Assembly: GCF_048544455.1 (NCBI RefSeq)
Contig: NC_133536.1
Location: 200,573,325-200,637,324 of the forward strand
Direction of reading: 5' to 3'
From: Silene latifolia
Lineage: Eukaryota; Streptophyta; Magnoliopsida; Caryophyllales; Caryophyllaceae
Length of the DNA stretch: 64,000 nt
The notes below the pieces were generated by a model. That model had not been told where the DNA came from and did no database searches. It saw only the letters and a list, made by a program, of their open reading frames with translations. A program made the position numbers and the translations under genes. Below, piece after piece: positions 26,700 to 39,417 of the stretch (within the stretch, counting starts at the first letter, position 1; every line of letters begins with the position of its first letter).

Positions 26700-27570
26700 G
26701 TATTAAATATGTATGACAAAGTCTCTCAAGGTGTTGTATACCGTGTGTAAAGTATACCTAACAATCAAGACTTAGAGAAATGTGGTTAAAATATAATTGA
26801 CAATTTTGACAAAGTAAACGTGGTAGGGCAAAGATTATTAAGCAATCAAAGGCATGATAGCATACACAATTTAACTACTACGTTTATTTATTTATTTTTT
26901 GCATTGTGATTGAACGCGGAGAAAATTGTGTGTTTTGAAAGGTTTTAAAATGTTTACATATTGCTCAATTCAATGTGACTCGTAAAAGTAATTGGCATTC
27001 TTTTTTGTTTAATTAATTGGTAATGGCGTTGTTATTATGTAGGGTCATAATTGGAGTTTAGTAGCACCGTTTAGTAGGTACCGTTTATAAGTGAGTTGCA
27101 ATTCATCTTAGTTAGATCGGTCAAACAGGTCGGTAGGTCGAGTTCAAAGTCAGGTTGTATGGACTGGATCAGAATACCGGCCCGGTTGAAAACAAGTCGA
27201 TAATAAATGCATGGTATATAATTTTTTTTAAAATAAATAACTTATATAATAGTGTTATATTATTAATTATTGTTCATATTTCTCGTCATTGTATTTTTCT
27301 TTGAGAAAAAAAAGTTATAACTGACAATTAATCAAGAACATTGAATAATGTGTTGAAATGTATTTTAAACAAAATATTTTTTTATACCACAAAGCTAATG
27401 ATTTTAATTTTAAAATTCTCTTAATATTTCTGTCACGAAAGTAATAATAGCGATTTACAGTTTGTTTATACGTAATATGGGTCAAGTCATTCTCAAATAA
27501 TAGCATCAATAAAATATGTAGTAATTTATAGTTTTATATTAATTTTATTTATATTTTAATCAAGAGAATA
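26700..27570. other. upstream and intergenic region, no gene
   Basis: Upstream of the peroxidase. At 27110-27190 there is a short GGTCGGTAGGTCG-type degenerate repeat. The rest is AT-rich without recognised features. Confidence 0.45.
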
Positions 27571-27576
27571 TATTTT

Positions 27577-27953
27577 GGCTCTGTTTGGTAATCAACAGAT
27601 TGATATTAACAGAAGCAGATTGGTCAAGCAGATTATAAATGACAGATTGAATTAACAGGTTTGACTAGTATATTTCAATTAGCAGATTTAGTAGAAGATT
27701 TTGGTAATTAGCAGATTTTGGTTAATAGATTGTTGTATCTATGTGTAGATTGTTGACGGATTCATATTTCACAATCTACTAATGTGAATATGCTGGGTAG
27801 AGCAGCATATTGGAAAACAGTAGATTGAGCTCCAATCTACTCTTTCAATTTGCCATTTACCAAACACTCAAAATAGTAGATTGGTGAGTTAAACATGCTA
27901 AAAGCCTTGAATATGCTGAAAATTTCCCAATCCGCCATTTACCAAACACCCCC
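27577..27953. mobile_element. MITE with GTTTGGTAA termini
   Basis: Left end GGCTCTGTTTGGTAATC and right end ATTTACCAAACACCCCC are inverted. CAGATT words recur inside. TTT stands on both sides, so a 3-bp target duplication, as in PIF/Harbinger elements, is possible. A partial relative is at 14978-15150. Confidence 0.6.
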
Positions 27954-28331
27954 TTTAGAGTTTAGTGAAAATAATATAAAGATGAAAATATTAATATTAT
28001 TGAAAATATAATTTAATAAAATAAAGAATAATTATTAGTTTTCTTATTTAGTAAACGGACTTAATTGTAATTATCTTCCTTACTTTAAGAATATACTTTT
28101 TGGTGGGAAAAATTTTAGATCCACTTATTCTTTTAGTAAATACGGGATTACTGATTGTTCTTTTTTATTGACTGACATGACTCCTCAGTAACTTATCGAC
28201 TACTTTAAATTTGCTGACTGAAATCGGACGGTGAGTCTTATTACCGACCGATTTTTCAGTAGGTAAATCACATGTTTCTACTAGTTTTTTAAAAAGAAAA
28301 AAAAAATACATTTTAAAAAAGTAAATTATAC

Positions 28332-28427
28332 CCCTTTATCTCAATCATTTGTTTACCTTTTTTTTATTATTTATTACGGAACATTTTAACTAGAGGTAAA
28401 TTAATGAATGAGACGAAAAGAGAATTA
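28332..28427. mobile_element. Stowaway-like MITE, degenerate
   Basis: Left TTATCTCAATCATTTGTTTACC pairs with right GGTAAATTAATGAATGAGACG in inverted orientation. This is the typical CTCCGTCCCAATCATTTG type end, worn. Confidence 0.45.
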
Positions 28428-28429
28428 TA

Positions 28430-29960
28430 TTAGAGTACTCCATATTATACAATTTCAATCATTATCATTACATAAATTAATTATAAAATCGGTATCAAAT
28501 ACTACATCATTAGACATGAAGAATCTTAAATTGCCTTATCCATGATAGAGATGGAGTCAATGGGCATCGTCAATCGGATCATATGCATGTTATTGTGATT
28601 AAATCATCATTTGAGAATTTTGAGCCCTTCTTTAGACTTTTAATTGAGTTGAATGTTTGAGATATTTACGCAAATGATGTAAACTAATCGAATATTCTTA
28701 CTTCCAAATTAATGGATTACCTTATGCATTAAGAAGAGGACAACTATGTCAAAGGCATACTATTGGACGACAATTTTATGTCCTTGACTTTTTCCAAACT
28801 AAAAAGTTTAATTGATTTTATGTTTACGGATTCAATGCATTATTTCATTTAACTTTAATTTGTATTAATGATGATTATGATTCCTAATCATGTACTTAAA
28901 AAAAAAGGTGCATACCATTCGAATTAATCTGAGTTTGAGCCAGGTAGGACTATTAGATGGGTAAAGCTTTCTCTCATTAGTCGTAAGTTTTAACATTGTT
29001 GCAGTTTTAGGAATCGAATCCCAAACCTTACCAGTTGATTATGTATATGTACTCTTTTAATTCGGTACATAGCTTTTTACCAACAAATTTGAAGAGTATT
29101 CAACGTTTTAAGTAAACATGCCCTAAAATTGGAAAAGTTCAAAGGTTATTTTATAAGTTAAGGCTTGAGGCAATTAAAGAGCCTGACAATTAAAGGGAAT
29201 GTGCTTGAAATTGAAATTGTACAAGGAAAAGTGAAAATAAGAGAAGCAAGCTTGAGATAAGATCACGTTTATGTATTTGTTAAATTAAAATTAAAAGAAT
29301 TAAGTGAAGTATATTAAAGTTTTAGAATGGATGCAATGGTGAATTGTGGTCGAGTTGTAAAGGATTTTAAAGTCACATGTGTTTAAATTGTTAGTAGTTT
29401 ATATACTCTCTGTCCCGATCATTTGTTAGTTATAATTTTTCAATTTTTTCGAGTTTTCATAAAATCATTATCCATTCGCTTTTTCGGCGTCAATTCCTAA
29501 CTGCACCACTACTCATGTGAACAATAATTATAATATTATAATATAAATTATTCATTCAGAAAACGAAATAACATGTTGGTCGTGGCCTTTGCTTAAAGTC
29601 ACCTACTAAAAAGCATAGTTTAACCAAAGTATATTGCATATACACTATTGCTTTGGAATTATTACTCGTGTGTGAATTGAAGTTTTATCAAAGATTCGAC
29701 ATCAGTTAGTTAAGAGTGAGCATAAAGTTTAGAGTTTTCTATCATTATCTTTAAAAGTAGTCAACAAATGCGTCTCACCAAGGCACCATAGGGTTTAACC
29801 TAGTCTTGTCGGTTGAAATTTCTGAAATTATTAAATACTTCGAGCTAGTCTCTTTTATAAAATAATTTTATAATAAGAGAGAAATTAATAAAGGTTGGTC
29901 CCAATGCTAAAGAATCCAACCCCTAATTTTAAGGTTAGAGCTTCAATTCCCATATTGTAT
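28430..29960. other. intergenic, no gene
   Basis: No coding region is supported in either strand. At 29405-29450 a single Stowaway-like end is seen (TACTCTCTGTCCCGATCATTTG). Confidence 0.45.
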
Positions 29961-29967
29961 CACAAAT

Positions 29968-30147
29968 TCTTGTTTGTGACGGCACATATCCGTCACTCTT
30001 GAGTGACGGATACCATTTTACCTCACAAAGTACCCACTTTTTCTCTCTCTACAACACTATTCATGTGGTCCCCTTTCTCCACTAACCCATTTTGTTACCA
30101 TTTTAACTCACAAAATATCCGCCACAAATGATAACCCGTCACAAGGG
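29968..30147. mobile_element. short MITE-like element with GTGACGG ends
   Basis: Left CTTGTTTGTGACGG and right CCGTCACAAGGG are inverted. Inside the left part there is a further local palindrome (TCCGTCACTCTTGAGTGACGGA). No ORF. Confidence 0.5.
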
Positions 30148-30436
30148 AGACCAATTGATATTGTATAGCCCTATTTTTAAGCAATTTATAAATACTACTC
30201 TAAACCCACAAAGAGGCCCGTGATCGATTCTCGCCTTCGACTGAATAAGACATACCTTTGACCTAAACTTTAAAAAAAAAAAATGAAACATTGTAAAATC
30301 ATATTACCAAGACATGAATGTCGTTATGAGGGGAAAAGTGATGATCGGTGGAAGTTATTTAGTAGGATTATTTAGGTAAAATATTCTTTAGTTTTACAAT
30401 AAAATTTGAGTAAAACGATTTTATATAAGAATTATT

Positions 30437-30513
30437 GATTTTTTTTTTGCAACGATAAACTGTAATTAAAAGATAGCGTCTTACAATACAAACACAGGAG
30501 CATCTGAAGCAAG
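30437..30513 (-). other. 3' tail of a minus-strand unit cut by the Athila insertion
   Basis: Next to the Athila left target duplication. On the minus strand the segment runs into CAGTTTATCGTTGC followed by an A run (T run on plus, about 30440-30449). It is the continuation of the sequence now at 46246 onwards. The A run suggests a retroposed unit or a LINE-type tail; I cannot decide which. Confidence 0.4.
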
Positions 30514-30740
30514 ACTACTGATATAGGACCATTTTGCACTCTTTTTCCTCTATTTTCATGCTTATTCGACCCCGTTTAAGGCGGTTTTGTGCCCCCTTTA
30601 CTCTCGTTTCTAGTCCCGATTCCCTCTACTATGACATTGTGGCCCCCTTGTAGAAACTGAGGCGGGAACGGGCAAAGTGAGGCTAAAAAGACGGGATTTC
30701 TAAGCCTTGCATGAAAGAAGAAGGGAAGTATCTCTGAGAT

Positions 30741-31206
30741 GTCCCCTCGGCCGGTAGGGCTTTGCAGAGGGCTAGCTACCGGGAGTACATCTACAAGGAA
30801 AAATGAAGGAATTGATCTTTGAGAGAGGTACTCTCGGCCGGTAGGTGGCTTTGAGCTAAGCTAGGCCACTGGGAGCACCTATATACAAGAAATGAAGAAG
30901 GAAACAAGGAAGGAGTGTTCCCAGTAGGTGGCCGGCGGCTAAGCTAGCCGGCCGGGAGGACGATTGGTCAAGAAACAAAGAAAATGGAAGAATGTTACAG
31001 AAACTCCCAGTAGGTCAAATGACCGTGGCCAATAGCCCGGGGAGTTCCTCAAAAGCAAAAAGTCAAGCTTCAAAGTCAAGCCCCACGGTCGGGGACCGTG
31101 ACCGGATTGACCGGCCGTGCACACCTGATGACTTCAAAACTTGTTCAAAACTTCCAGGGATCTCCCAGTAGGTCAAATGACCGTGGCGGTCGGCCGACCC
31201 CGGGGA
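30741..31206. repeat. palindrome array of the 5' LTR (diverged)
   Basis: Corresponds to the six-palindrome array of the 3' LTR (44301-44767), but most CCGG stems are altered here, while the sequences between them are unchanged. Confidence 0.75.
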
Positions 31207-31262
31207 GTGCATACACGTGTTTCAAAGCCCATTTCCAATTTCAGTCCTAATCCTTGTATAAC

Positions 31263-31271
31263 CTATATATA
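31263..31271 (+). promoter_or_regulatory. TATA box in 5' LTR
   Basis: CTATATATA followed by CCCCCTCTTAAACCC; the same at 44823-44831 in the 3' LTR. Likely LTR promoter. Confidence 0.55.
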
Positions 31272-32685
31272 CCCCCTCTTAAACCCTTTTGTACACACAA
31301 CCCTAGATCTGAATTATTTCCTTTTCCAAGTTTGAAACTTTGTTAATTATTTCACTAATCATTCCCTAATTAAGCTAGTTCTTCAATCAATTAGTGATTG
31401 AATTTGGGTTTGTAAGAAGATTGAAGGATTTCCTTCTTTATTATTTCTATCCAAATTCCTCTTTCACTATTTTGTTGGTATTAATTCTCTCCCTATTTTC
31501 ATTTGTTTACATTTTGTTCTTCTTTTATGTTTGTTTGATTGTTTATGTTAAAATTGTTGTTGTTGTTTGTTTGTTGTTGTATTTCCATCATTGTTCATCT
31601 TTCTATTGTTGATCTTTCCTTTGTTTCTCTTTCATTTGTTCATCCTTGGGTAGTTGTCCTCAAAGACTCAATCTTTGGGTTGATTTGGTTAAAGATTTTG
31701 TCTTTAGGTTTAATCACTCTTGCTATTAGATTAAATCATCTTTCCCTTCACCCATTGTTAGATTGTTGCATGTTTAGTAGTGAATTTCATCTTCTCACCA
31801 TGTTTGTGACCCAAGTTTCCATCTTTATTGTTTATTTTGCAATTAGGACCATGATTAGTGAGTAGTCTCCCACTAGGGCTCGGGTTGACCCAACATGAGT
31901 AATTTTATTAGTTGAATTTCATAAAGGCTAATTATTTGGGAAATTGGTGAGGGTAGGTTAGAGGATTGACTTGGTTTATGGGTTGACTTTTGGGTAGTGC
32001 CGACTTACGACCCTTGACCACCAACGAGAGTTGGTTAGGTTGTGATTTGGATATCCTTGATTTGACCCTATTGTTGACCTTGGTTGAGACCGAAAGGGAG
32101 AACCGTGGTAGGACACCTCTAATCTAGCGTTTGAAATCGACCCTCGAGAGAGGGAGTGGGATGACCCGGGTATTGATGGGGCTTAATGACCTTGGCGAAT
32201 ATCGGACTACCTCGGGAAAATGCATGTTTTTGGGGTAGTGGGGTATTGAGTTAGGGATTCCGACCTTCGAACCCGAGAGGGGGGTTGGTGGGTAGTGCTA
32301 GTGTCCTATTTCGAACCCGAGAGGGGGGTCTTAGGCGAATTAGAGCCGTCACCTCCTCACCTATCTACCTTAGTGATTAGCCTAGAAATTTAACCATGTG
32401 GAATTGCGAATAGTTTGGGAAGAACCGAGTCCTAGGCCTTTTTAATCATTTGAATTACAACTTATCTTTCGTTGTTGCCCTTTTACCTTGCTTTTGTTTA
32501 GATTGCATCTCATTTCATTTTAGGTAGCATTAGTATATCAACCATCATCTTTTATTTTCGACTTAGCTAAACGATCGGATTAGAACAATTAGTAATCTTT
32601 TCAACTCCTTGTGGGATCGACCCTTAATAGTGTACAACGATAAAATCGTGCACTTGCGAGGTATAGCTTGACACCATCAAGTTTT

Positions 32686-32702
32686 TGGCGCCGTTGCCGG
32701 GG
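32686..32702 (+). other. primer binding site (Asp tRNA type)
   Basis: TGGCGCCGTTGCCGGGG begins six bases after the LTR end. This is the site shared by Athila and Tat elements. Confidence 0.9.
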
Positions 32703-32790
32703 AGTTCGGCTAGATATTAATTGTTTTCATTCTTGTTTAGACTAAGTCCTTTGTCACTAATCCCTCTCTTGAGTGTGTAGGACTTTTTGC

Positions 32791-35700
32791 ATGAGAAGGA
32801 GAACTCGAAGAGGTCATCCAATACGTCCGATTGACCACGAGATCGAAGCAACCGCAAGAAGACTAAATTCACTTCGTAGAAGAGGGCTTATAGAAACACC
32901 GATTCCTCAAGAAAATCCAGTAATTGAGAACCTTCAAGAAGGACCACGGGTCTTTGAAACTTTCGAAAATCCTTTTGCAACACCGGAAACGGAAGTAACA
33001 ATGGCCGCGGTCCCTATGAGAGATAACTTGGCTCCGAAAAAAGTGGTGAATCCGAGTATTGTGAAGCCACCTATTCAAGCCAACAATTTTGATGTGAAAG
33101 CCACCTTGCTACAACTTGTCCAAGGGAATCAATTCGGAGGGGGAGCCACCGAAAACCCCAACGAGCATCTCAACGAGTTCTTGGATAGTTGTGACATGTT
33201 CAAGGCCAATGGAGTGACGGAGGATGCCGTACGCCTTAGGCTTTTCCCTTACTCTTTGAGGGGAAGTGCCAAGGAGTGGCTTAAAAGTTGTGAACCCGAC
33301 TCTCTTCGGACTTGGGATGATGTCTCTAAGGCTTTTCTCAACAAGTATTTCCCACCCCAACGAACCGCAAGAATCAAGAGTGAGCTCCAAGGGTTCACCC
33401 AACAAGAAGATGAGACCCTTTATGAAGCATGGGAGAGGTACAAGGGCCTCCAAAGGCTTTGTCCTCACCACGGTATTGGAGATGATGAGCTCATCAACAA
33501 TTTCTATGAAGGGTTAAACAATGAGATGAAGATGAACCTTGATTCCGGCTCGGGGAAGGGAGCTTTGGATAAGATAGATCACAAGACGGCGAAAGAACTT
33601 ATTGAAGAAATGGCTTCTCGTACCTTTCATTGGAACAATGATAGGCACAAGAGGAAAGGGAAGTCAACGGTCGAGTCGGCCAACAATGTGGAAGTGAAAG
33701 AGATGATAGAAGAGCTTAAGCAACAAGTAGCCTTGATGAGCTCAAGCAAGACATCTAGCAATTCTTCTATGAGGAACCAAGTCTATAGTTGTGAGCTTTA
33801 TGGAGACCAAGGACACCCACCCAATGAGTGTCCCTTGGTGGTTGGAGATGGAAGTTGTATGGAGCAAGTGAACGGGATATGGGAGTCTAGTCCGGCCAAG
33901 CAAGCATTTAACAACAACCAATATCACCCGGGATTGAGAGCTCACCCAAACTTCTCCTATGGCTCTCAAAATGTCCAAAACCCAACCTTCCAACAAAAAT
34001 CACAACAACCAAACTTCCAAACTCAAAAACAAAACACAACATTTAATCAAGGTCCACCGGGTTTCCAAGGAAGAACCTTCCAACCAAGACAACAACAATT
34101 TCAATCACTTAACCCACCAACCACCCAACCATTCCAACAAACCACCCAACCTTTCCAACAAAATTTCCAACCATTCCAACAAACCACCCAACCAAAGTCA
34201 AACTTGGAACTCATGATGGAACAAATGATGAATCATCAAACACAATTCATCAACCATACCACCCAAAAACAAGAAGAAGCAACTACATCCATCAACCAAC
34301 TTAGGACCCAAATGCAAGCTTCTCAACGAATGACGGACAACCAAATCTCCCAATTGGCTACTCAAATGAGCCAACTACAAGCCTCCCAAGGGAAATTCCC
34401 GGGTAAAACCGAGGAAAATCCGAAAACCATGAATGCTATCCACTTGAGGAGTGGTAGAGATTTGGAAGACCGGGAATTTGTCAAGAAAAGGAAGAGTAGT
34501 AGACCGGGTAATGTCATTGAACCTCAAGTTGTGGTTGAACCTCCTAAGGTGATTGAAGAAAAGGAGGGAAAAGATGAGCTTGTGGAAATTGTGGTGGAAA
34601 CTCCAAGAGTGATTGATGAACCAACAAAGGTGGTTGAAGAGCCTCAACAACAAGTGGTGAGAACTTATGTACCACCGGTTCCCTTTCCACAAAGGTTGGC
34701 AAGAGCCAAACTTGAACAAAAGTATGGGAAGTTCATGGATATGATGAAGGGTATCAACATAACTATGCCTTTCATTGATGCCGTAAGGGAAATTCCAAGC
34801 TATGGAAAGTTCTTGAAGGAGCTCATCTCAAACAAAAACTCCTTGAGCCCGACAACCACGGTGAACTTATCCAAGGAGTGTAGTGCAATTCTCATGAATG
34901 AGGCTCCTCAAAAGCTTGAAGACCCGGGGAGTTTCTCCATTCCTTGTAAGATTGGGACCGTGCACATTGAGAGGGCTTTGTGTGATTTGGGGGCTAGCAT
35001 TAGTCTTATGCCCCTCAAAATTTTCAAGAAGTTGAAAGGTTATGAGCTTTCACCAACAAGGGTTTCTCTCCAACTTGCCGATAGGTCGGTAAGATACCCG
35101 ATTGGTCTTGTGGAAGATGTCCCGCTCAAGGTGGGGAAACTTGCATTTCCATGTGATTTCTATGTAATGGACATCCCCGAAGACTCAAATATTCCCATCA
35201 TATTGGGGCGCCCTTGCCTTGCTACGGGGGGTGCCATGATTGATGTGAAGAATGGGAAGCTTTCTTTACAAGTGGGTGAAGATAAAGTTGAATTCTCTTT
35301 GAACAAGGCTATGAAAGAGCCTTCGGAAGAAAAGTCTTGCTATATGATTGATGTGGTAGAAGAATGGGTTGATATGAAGAAGTTTGATGAAGACAAGGGT
35401 TTGCAAGGGTTCCTTGAGGGCAAGGTAAAGGATTGCAAGGAGCACCGGGAGTACGCTTTAGCTATGGAAGCAACAATTGAAGAAGACCCGGAAAAAGAAT
35501 TTGAAAGTTTGAGAAGAGATGATAAGAAAGAGGAGAGATCCACGCCTCCTCAAGTGGAGTTGAAACCTCTTCCTTCTACTCTTAAACATGCTTTCCTTGG
35601 CCCTAATGATACTTACCCTATTATTGTCAATAGTGCACTCAATGACACCGAACTTCAAAAATTACTTGATGTTGTGAGAAAATACAAAGATGTCATTGGG

Positions 35701-38451
35701 TACTCAATTGATGATATCAAGGGGATTAGCCCTTCTTTTTGCACCCATCGCATTCACTTGGAGGATGAGAGTGCATCTTCCATTGAGCCTCAACGCCGCC
35801 TTAACCCCGCTATGAAAGAAGTGGTTAGGAAGGAGGTGTTGAAGCTCTATGATGCAAGCATAATTTATCCTATCTCCGATAGTGCATGGGTGAGTCCGGT
35901 GCATGTTGTGAAAAGAAGGGCGGGGTCACGGTAGTCACCAATGATAAGGATGAACTAATTCCAACAAGAGTCACAACCGGGTGGAGAATGTGTATAGACT
36001 ATAGGCGCCTCAACAAGGCAACTAGGAAAGACCATTTCCCCCTCCCTTTCCTTGACCAAATGTTGGAAAGACTTGCCCAACATTCTCATTTTTGCTACCT
36101 TGATGGGTTTTCGGGGTTTTTCCAAATCCCGATTCACCCTAATGACCAAGAAAAGACCACATTCACATGCCCATTCGGCACTTTTGCTTATAGGCGCATG
36201 CCCTTTGGGCTTTGCAATGCGCCGGCCACGTTTCAAAGATGCATGCTAGCTATTTTTTCCGAATATGTTGAGAATATCATGGAGGTGTTTATGGACGACT
36301 TCTCGGTCGTAGGCACCTCATTTGATGGTTGTCTAGCTAATTTGGGGAAAGTCTTGAAAAGATGTCAAGAGAGTGGTCTAGTCTTGAATTGGGAGAAATG
36401 TCACTTCATGGTGACATCCGGGGTAGTTTTGGGTCATGTAGTGTCAAGTAAGGGCTTGGAAGTTGATCAAGCCAAGATTGAAGTGATCAAAACTCTACCC
36501 CCTCCCACTAATGTTAAAGGAATTAGGAGTTTTCTTGGGCATGCCGGTTTTTACCGGAGGTTCATTAAAGATTTTTCTTTGATTGCCCGACCTTTAACTT
36601 TGTTGCTTGGAAAAGATGTGCCGTTTGAATTTACTAATGAGTGTTTGGATGCATTCAATAGGTTGAAGGAAGCTCTCATCACCGCTCCAATCATGCAACC
36701 TCCCACTTGGGGAGAGCCTTTCGAATTGATGTGCGACGCAAGTGATGTGGCGGTGGGAGCGGTGCTAGGGCAAAAGAAGAATGGCAAGCTCCATGCCATA
36801 TACTATGCAAGCAAGACTTTGGATGAAGCTCAATCTCATTACACTACCACCGAAAAGGAGCTCTTGGCGGTGATTTATGCCATGAACAAATTTCGCTCCT
36901 ACTTAGTTGGCTCTAAAGTTATTGTGCACACCGATCACACGGCATTGAGGCATTTATTGATCAAGAAGGAGTCGAAGCCGCGCTTGATTCGGTGGATACT
37001 ATTGTTACAAGAGTTCGATATCGAGATTAGAGACAAGAAAGGTGTAGAGAATGTGGTAGCCGATCATCTTTCTCGGCTACTACATGTCAAAGATAAGGAT
37101 GGTTTGCCAATCGATGATACATTACCGGATGATCAACTATTTGCACTAGCTTTGATGGATACCCCGTGGTACGCGGACTATGTAAATTATTTGGTATCCG
37201 GGGTCATCCCACACGGTTATGATTCCCATAAGAGAAAGAAATTCTTCCATGACCTTAAGCAATATTTTTGGGAAGAACCGTGTCTCTACAAAGCTTGTGC
37301 CGACGGGATAATTAGAAGATGCATCCCCAATGAAGAAGTCCAACCCATAATCTCTCATTGCCATGACATGCCGAGTGGAGGGCATGGTAGTTCACGAAAA
37401 ACCGCCGCGAGGGTGCTCCAATGTGGATTCTTTTGGCCTTCCTTATTTCACGATGTGGCCACCTATGTCAAGAAGTGTGACAAGTGTCAAAGAAGTGGTA
37501 ACATTTCAAAGAGGCATGAAATGCCAATGAACTACATACTTGAGGTGGAGTTATTCGATGTATGGGGGATTGACTATCAAGGCCCTTTTCCCTCATCAAA
37601 TGGGAATGAGTATATTCTTGTTGCGGTGGACTACGTGAGCAAATGGGTTGAAGCAATTCCAACAAAGACTTGTGACGCAAAATCCGTGACCAAGCTCATG
37701 GAGACAATCATTTTCCCCCGGTTTGGAGTCCCACGAATTGTGATAAGTGACCGTGGAACCCATTTCCGGGAGAGGACTCTTGATGCTTTACTCAAGAAGC
37801 ACGGGGTGCAACATAGGCGGAGCCTTGCCTATCACCCACAAGCCAACGGCCAAGCCGAAATTTCTAACCGTGAAATCAAGATGATCCTCGAAAAGACCGT
37901 GAACCGGTCAAGGAAAGATTGGTCTACCAAGCTCAACGATGCATTGTGGGCTTACCGGACCGCCTTTAAAACACCAATAGGAACTTCACCGTTCCGGTTG
38001 GTACGGTAAGCCTTGTCATTTACCGGTTGAGTTGGAGCATAAGGCACATTGGGCCATCCGTCTACTAAACTTTGACCAAAAGAGCGCCGGGGAGAAGCGG
38101 CTACTTGACCTCAATGAGCTTGAAGAATTCCGACTAGAGGCTTATGAGAGCTCTAGGTTGTACAAGGAAAAGACCAAGCGGTTCCATGACAAGGCTATTA
38201 TAAGGAGGGAATTCAAGGAGGGGGACTTGGTTCTCCTCTTTAACTCAAGGTTCAAGCTCTTTTCGGGAAAATTGAAGTCAAAATGGTCGGGGCCTTTCAC
38301 CGTGGTCCGAGCTTTTCCATATGGGTCGGTTGAAGTTTCCGATGGAGACCAAACATTCAAGGTAAATGGACAACGGCTAAAGCACTACATTGCCGGAACC
38401 CCTATTATCAAGAATGTGGGCTCAATTGCCACTTTTATTCCAAATTATTGA
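32791..38451 (+). other. Athila gag-pol region
   Basis: Parts in order: Gag (about 32.8-34.4 kb, with the DPNEHL/SLRGxAKEWL-type capsid region and a long Gln/Pro/Asn-rich linker), protease (about 34.95-35.25 kb, LGASISLMP and IPIILGRPCL region), reverse transcriptase (about 35.8-36.4 kb, FMDDFSV), RNase H (about 36.7-37.1 kb), integrase with an H-x-C-C zinc finger and catalytic core (about 37.35-38.0 kb) and its C-terminal part (to about 38.45 kb). The region is broken, with about two interruptions. Gag is taken to start at the ATG at 32791. It is the source of the family assignment. Confidence 0.9.
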
Positions 38452-39417
38452 TTGTTATTCATAACTCCGTCGAGCCTACGACATAAAACAAGGGCGCTTC
38501 ATGGGAGGCAACCCATGCATCTTTGTATATATCATGCATTTAGGAAAAATTCGAGGAATTTTGGATGGATACTACTTGTCAATTTGATTGTTGTCGGCCA
38601 TGAGTGTTGAAGACTTGGGGTTTTTTGTTTGATGAACAAGCGTTTGACCATTTATTGGCCTTTATCCGACGTCCCGAGTCGGGTTTGAAAGTCGAAAACA
38701 CGGAAAACGAGGCCAATAAATGATGGGAATTGGAATAAGGGGTTTATTGAAGAAATCATGATGAAAAGGAGTCCCAGTAGGGTGACCGGCGGCGGTCCCC
38801 CGACCGGGCCGGGAAGTTCTGTAAGTTTGATGGATTTTTGAAGAAAACACAAGGAAAGTAGTCCCACCAGCGGCGGCAAATGTCCACCGGGGGGAGTACG
38901 TATACAATTGAAATGTATCAAATTGGATTGAAGGGAAGTCCCAGCCGGCAGGCCGGCAGCCGGTCCACCGGCTGGGGGTACGCTTAGGAGGGATTTTCAA
39001 CAAGAAGGAAGTCCCAGCCGGCAGGCCGGCAGCCGGTCCACCGGCTGGGAATGCACGTATGAAGAAAATGGGCTATGGGTGTTCTCCCAGCCGGTTGACC
39101 GGCGGCCGGTCTCCTGACCGGCTGGGAGTTTTCTGATCCTTTTTATGGAATTTCAAAAATCACCCGAACTCCCAGCCGGTTGACCGGCGGCCGGTCTCCT
39201 GACCGGCTGGGAGTACTCTGATCGTGTTTTAACACCAAAATCACCCAATTTCCTTCATTATTTTCGACCCTTTCTTCCCCTCTCTCTCACTCTAACCCTA
39301 ACTCCACCTCCCTCATCCCCTTCAACAACCTTTTTCGCCACCACCCACCACCACCTCAACCACAAACAACCACCTCACCTCCTTCCTAACCTTTCACCCA
39401 CCATCAAAATCACAATC
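38452..39417 (+). other. pol/env-like spacer with palindrome array
   Basis: Non-coding. Six CCGG-rich palindromes of about 40-46 bp at 38771-38813, 38861-38896, 38938-38977, 39011-39050, 39083-39128 and 39168-39213, spaced 72-90 bp apart. A pyrimidine-rich stretch then runs to the ATG of the env-like ORF. The palindromes are of the same family as those in the LTRs. Confidence 0.85.

Larger units (their letters stand above)
30519..32679 (+). repeat. 5' LTR of Athila element
   Basis: 2161 bp. A palindrome-rich part at about 30741-31206, then a promoter-like CTATATATA at 31263-31271, then a T-rich leader and GAACCCGAGAGGGGGGT repeats near 32270-32330. The short ORFs in it (31394-31865) recur in the 3' LTR and are not genes. 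Confidence 0.93.

Noticed and set aside
31394-31865. Hydrophobic small proteins in the Athila LTR
   Set aside because: The same frames recur in the 3' LTR at 44954-45425; T-rich leader sequence gives Phe/Leu/Val readings by chance.
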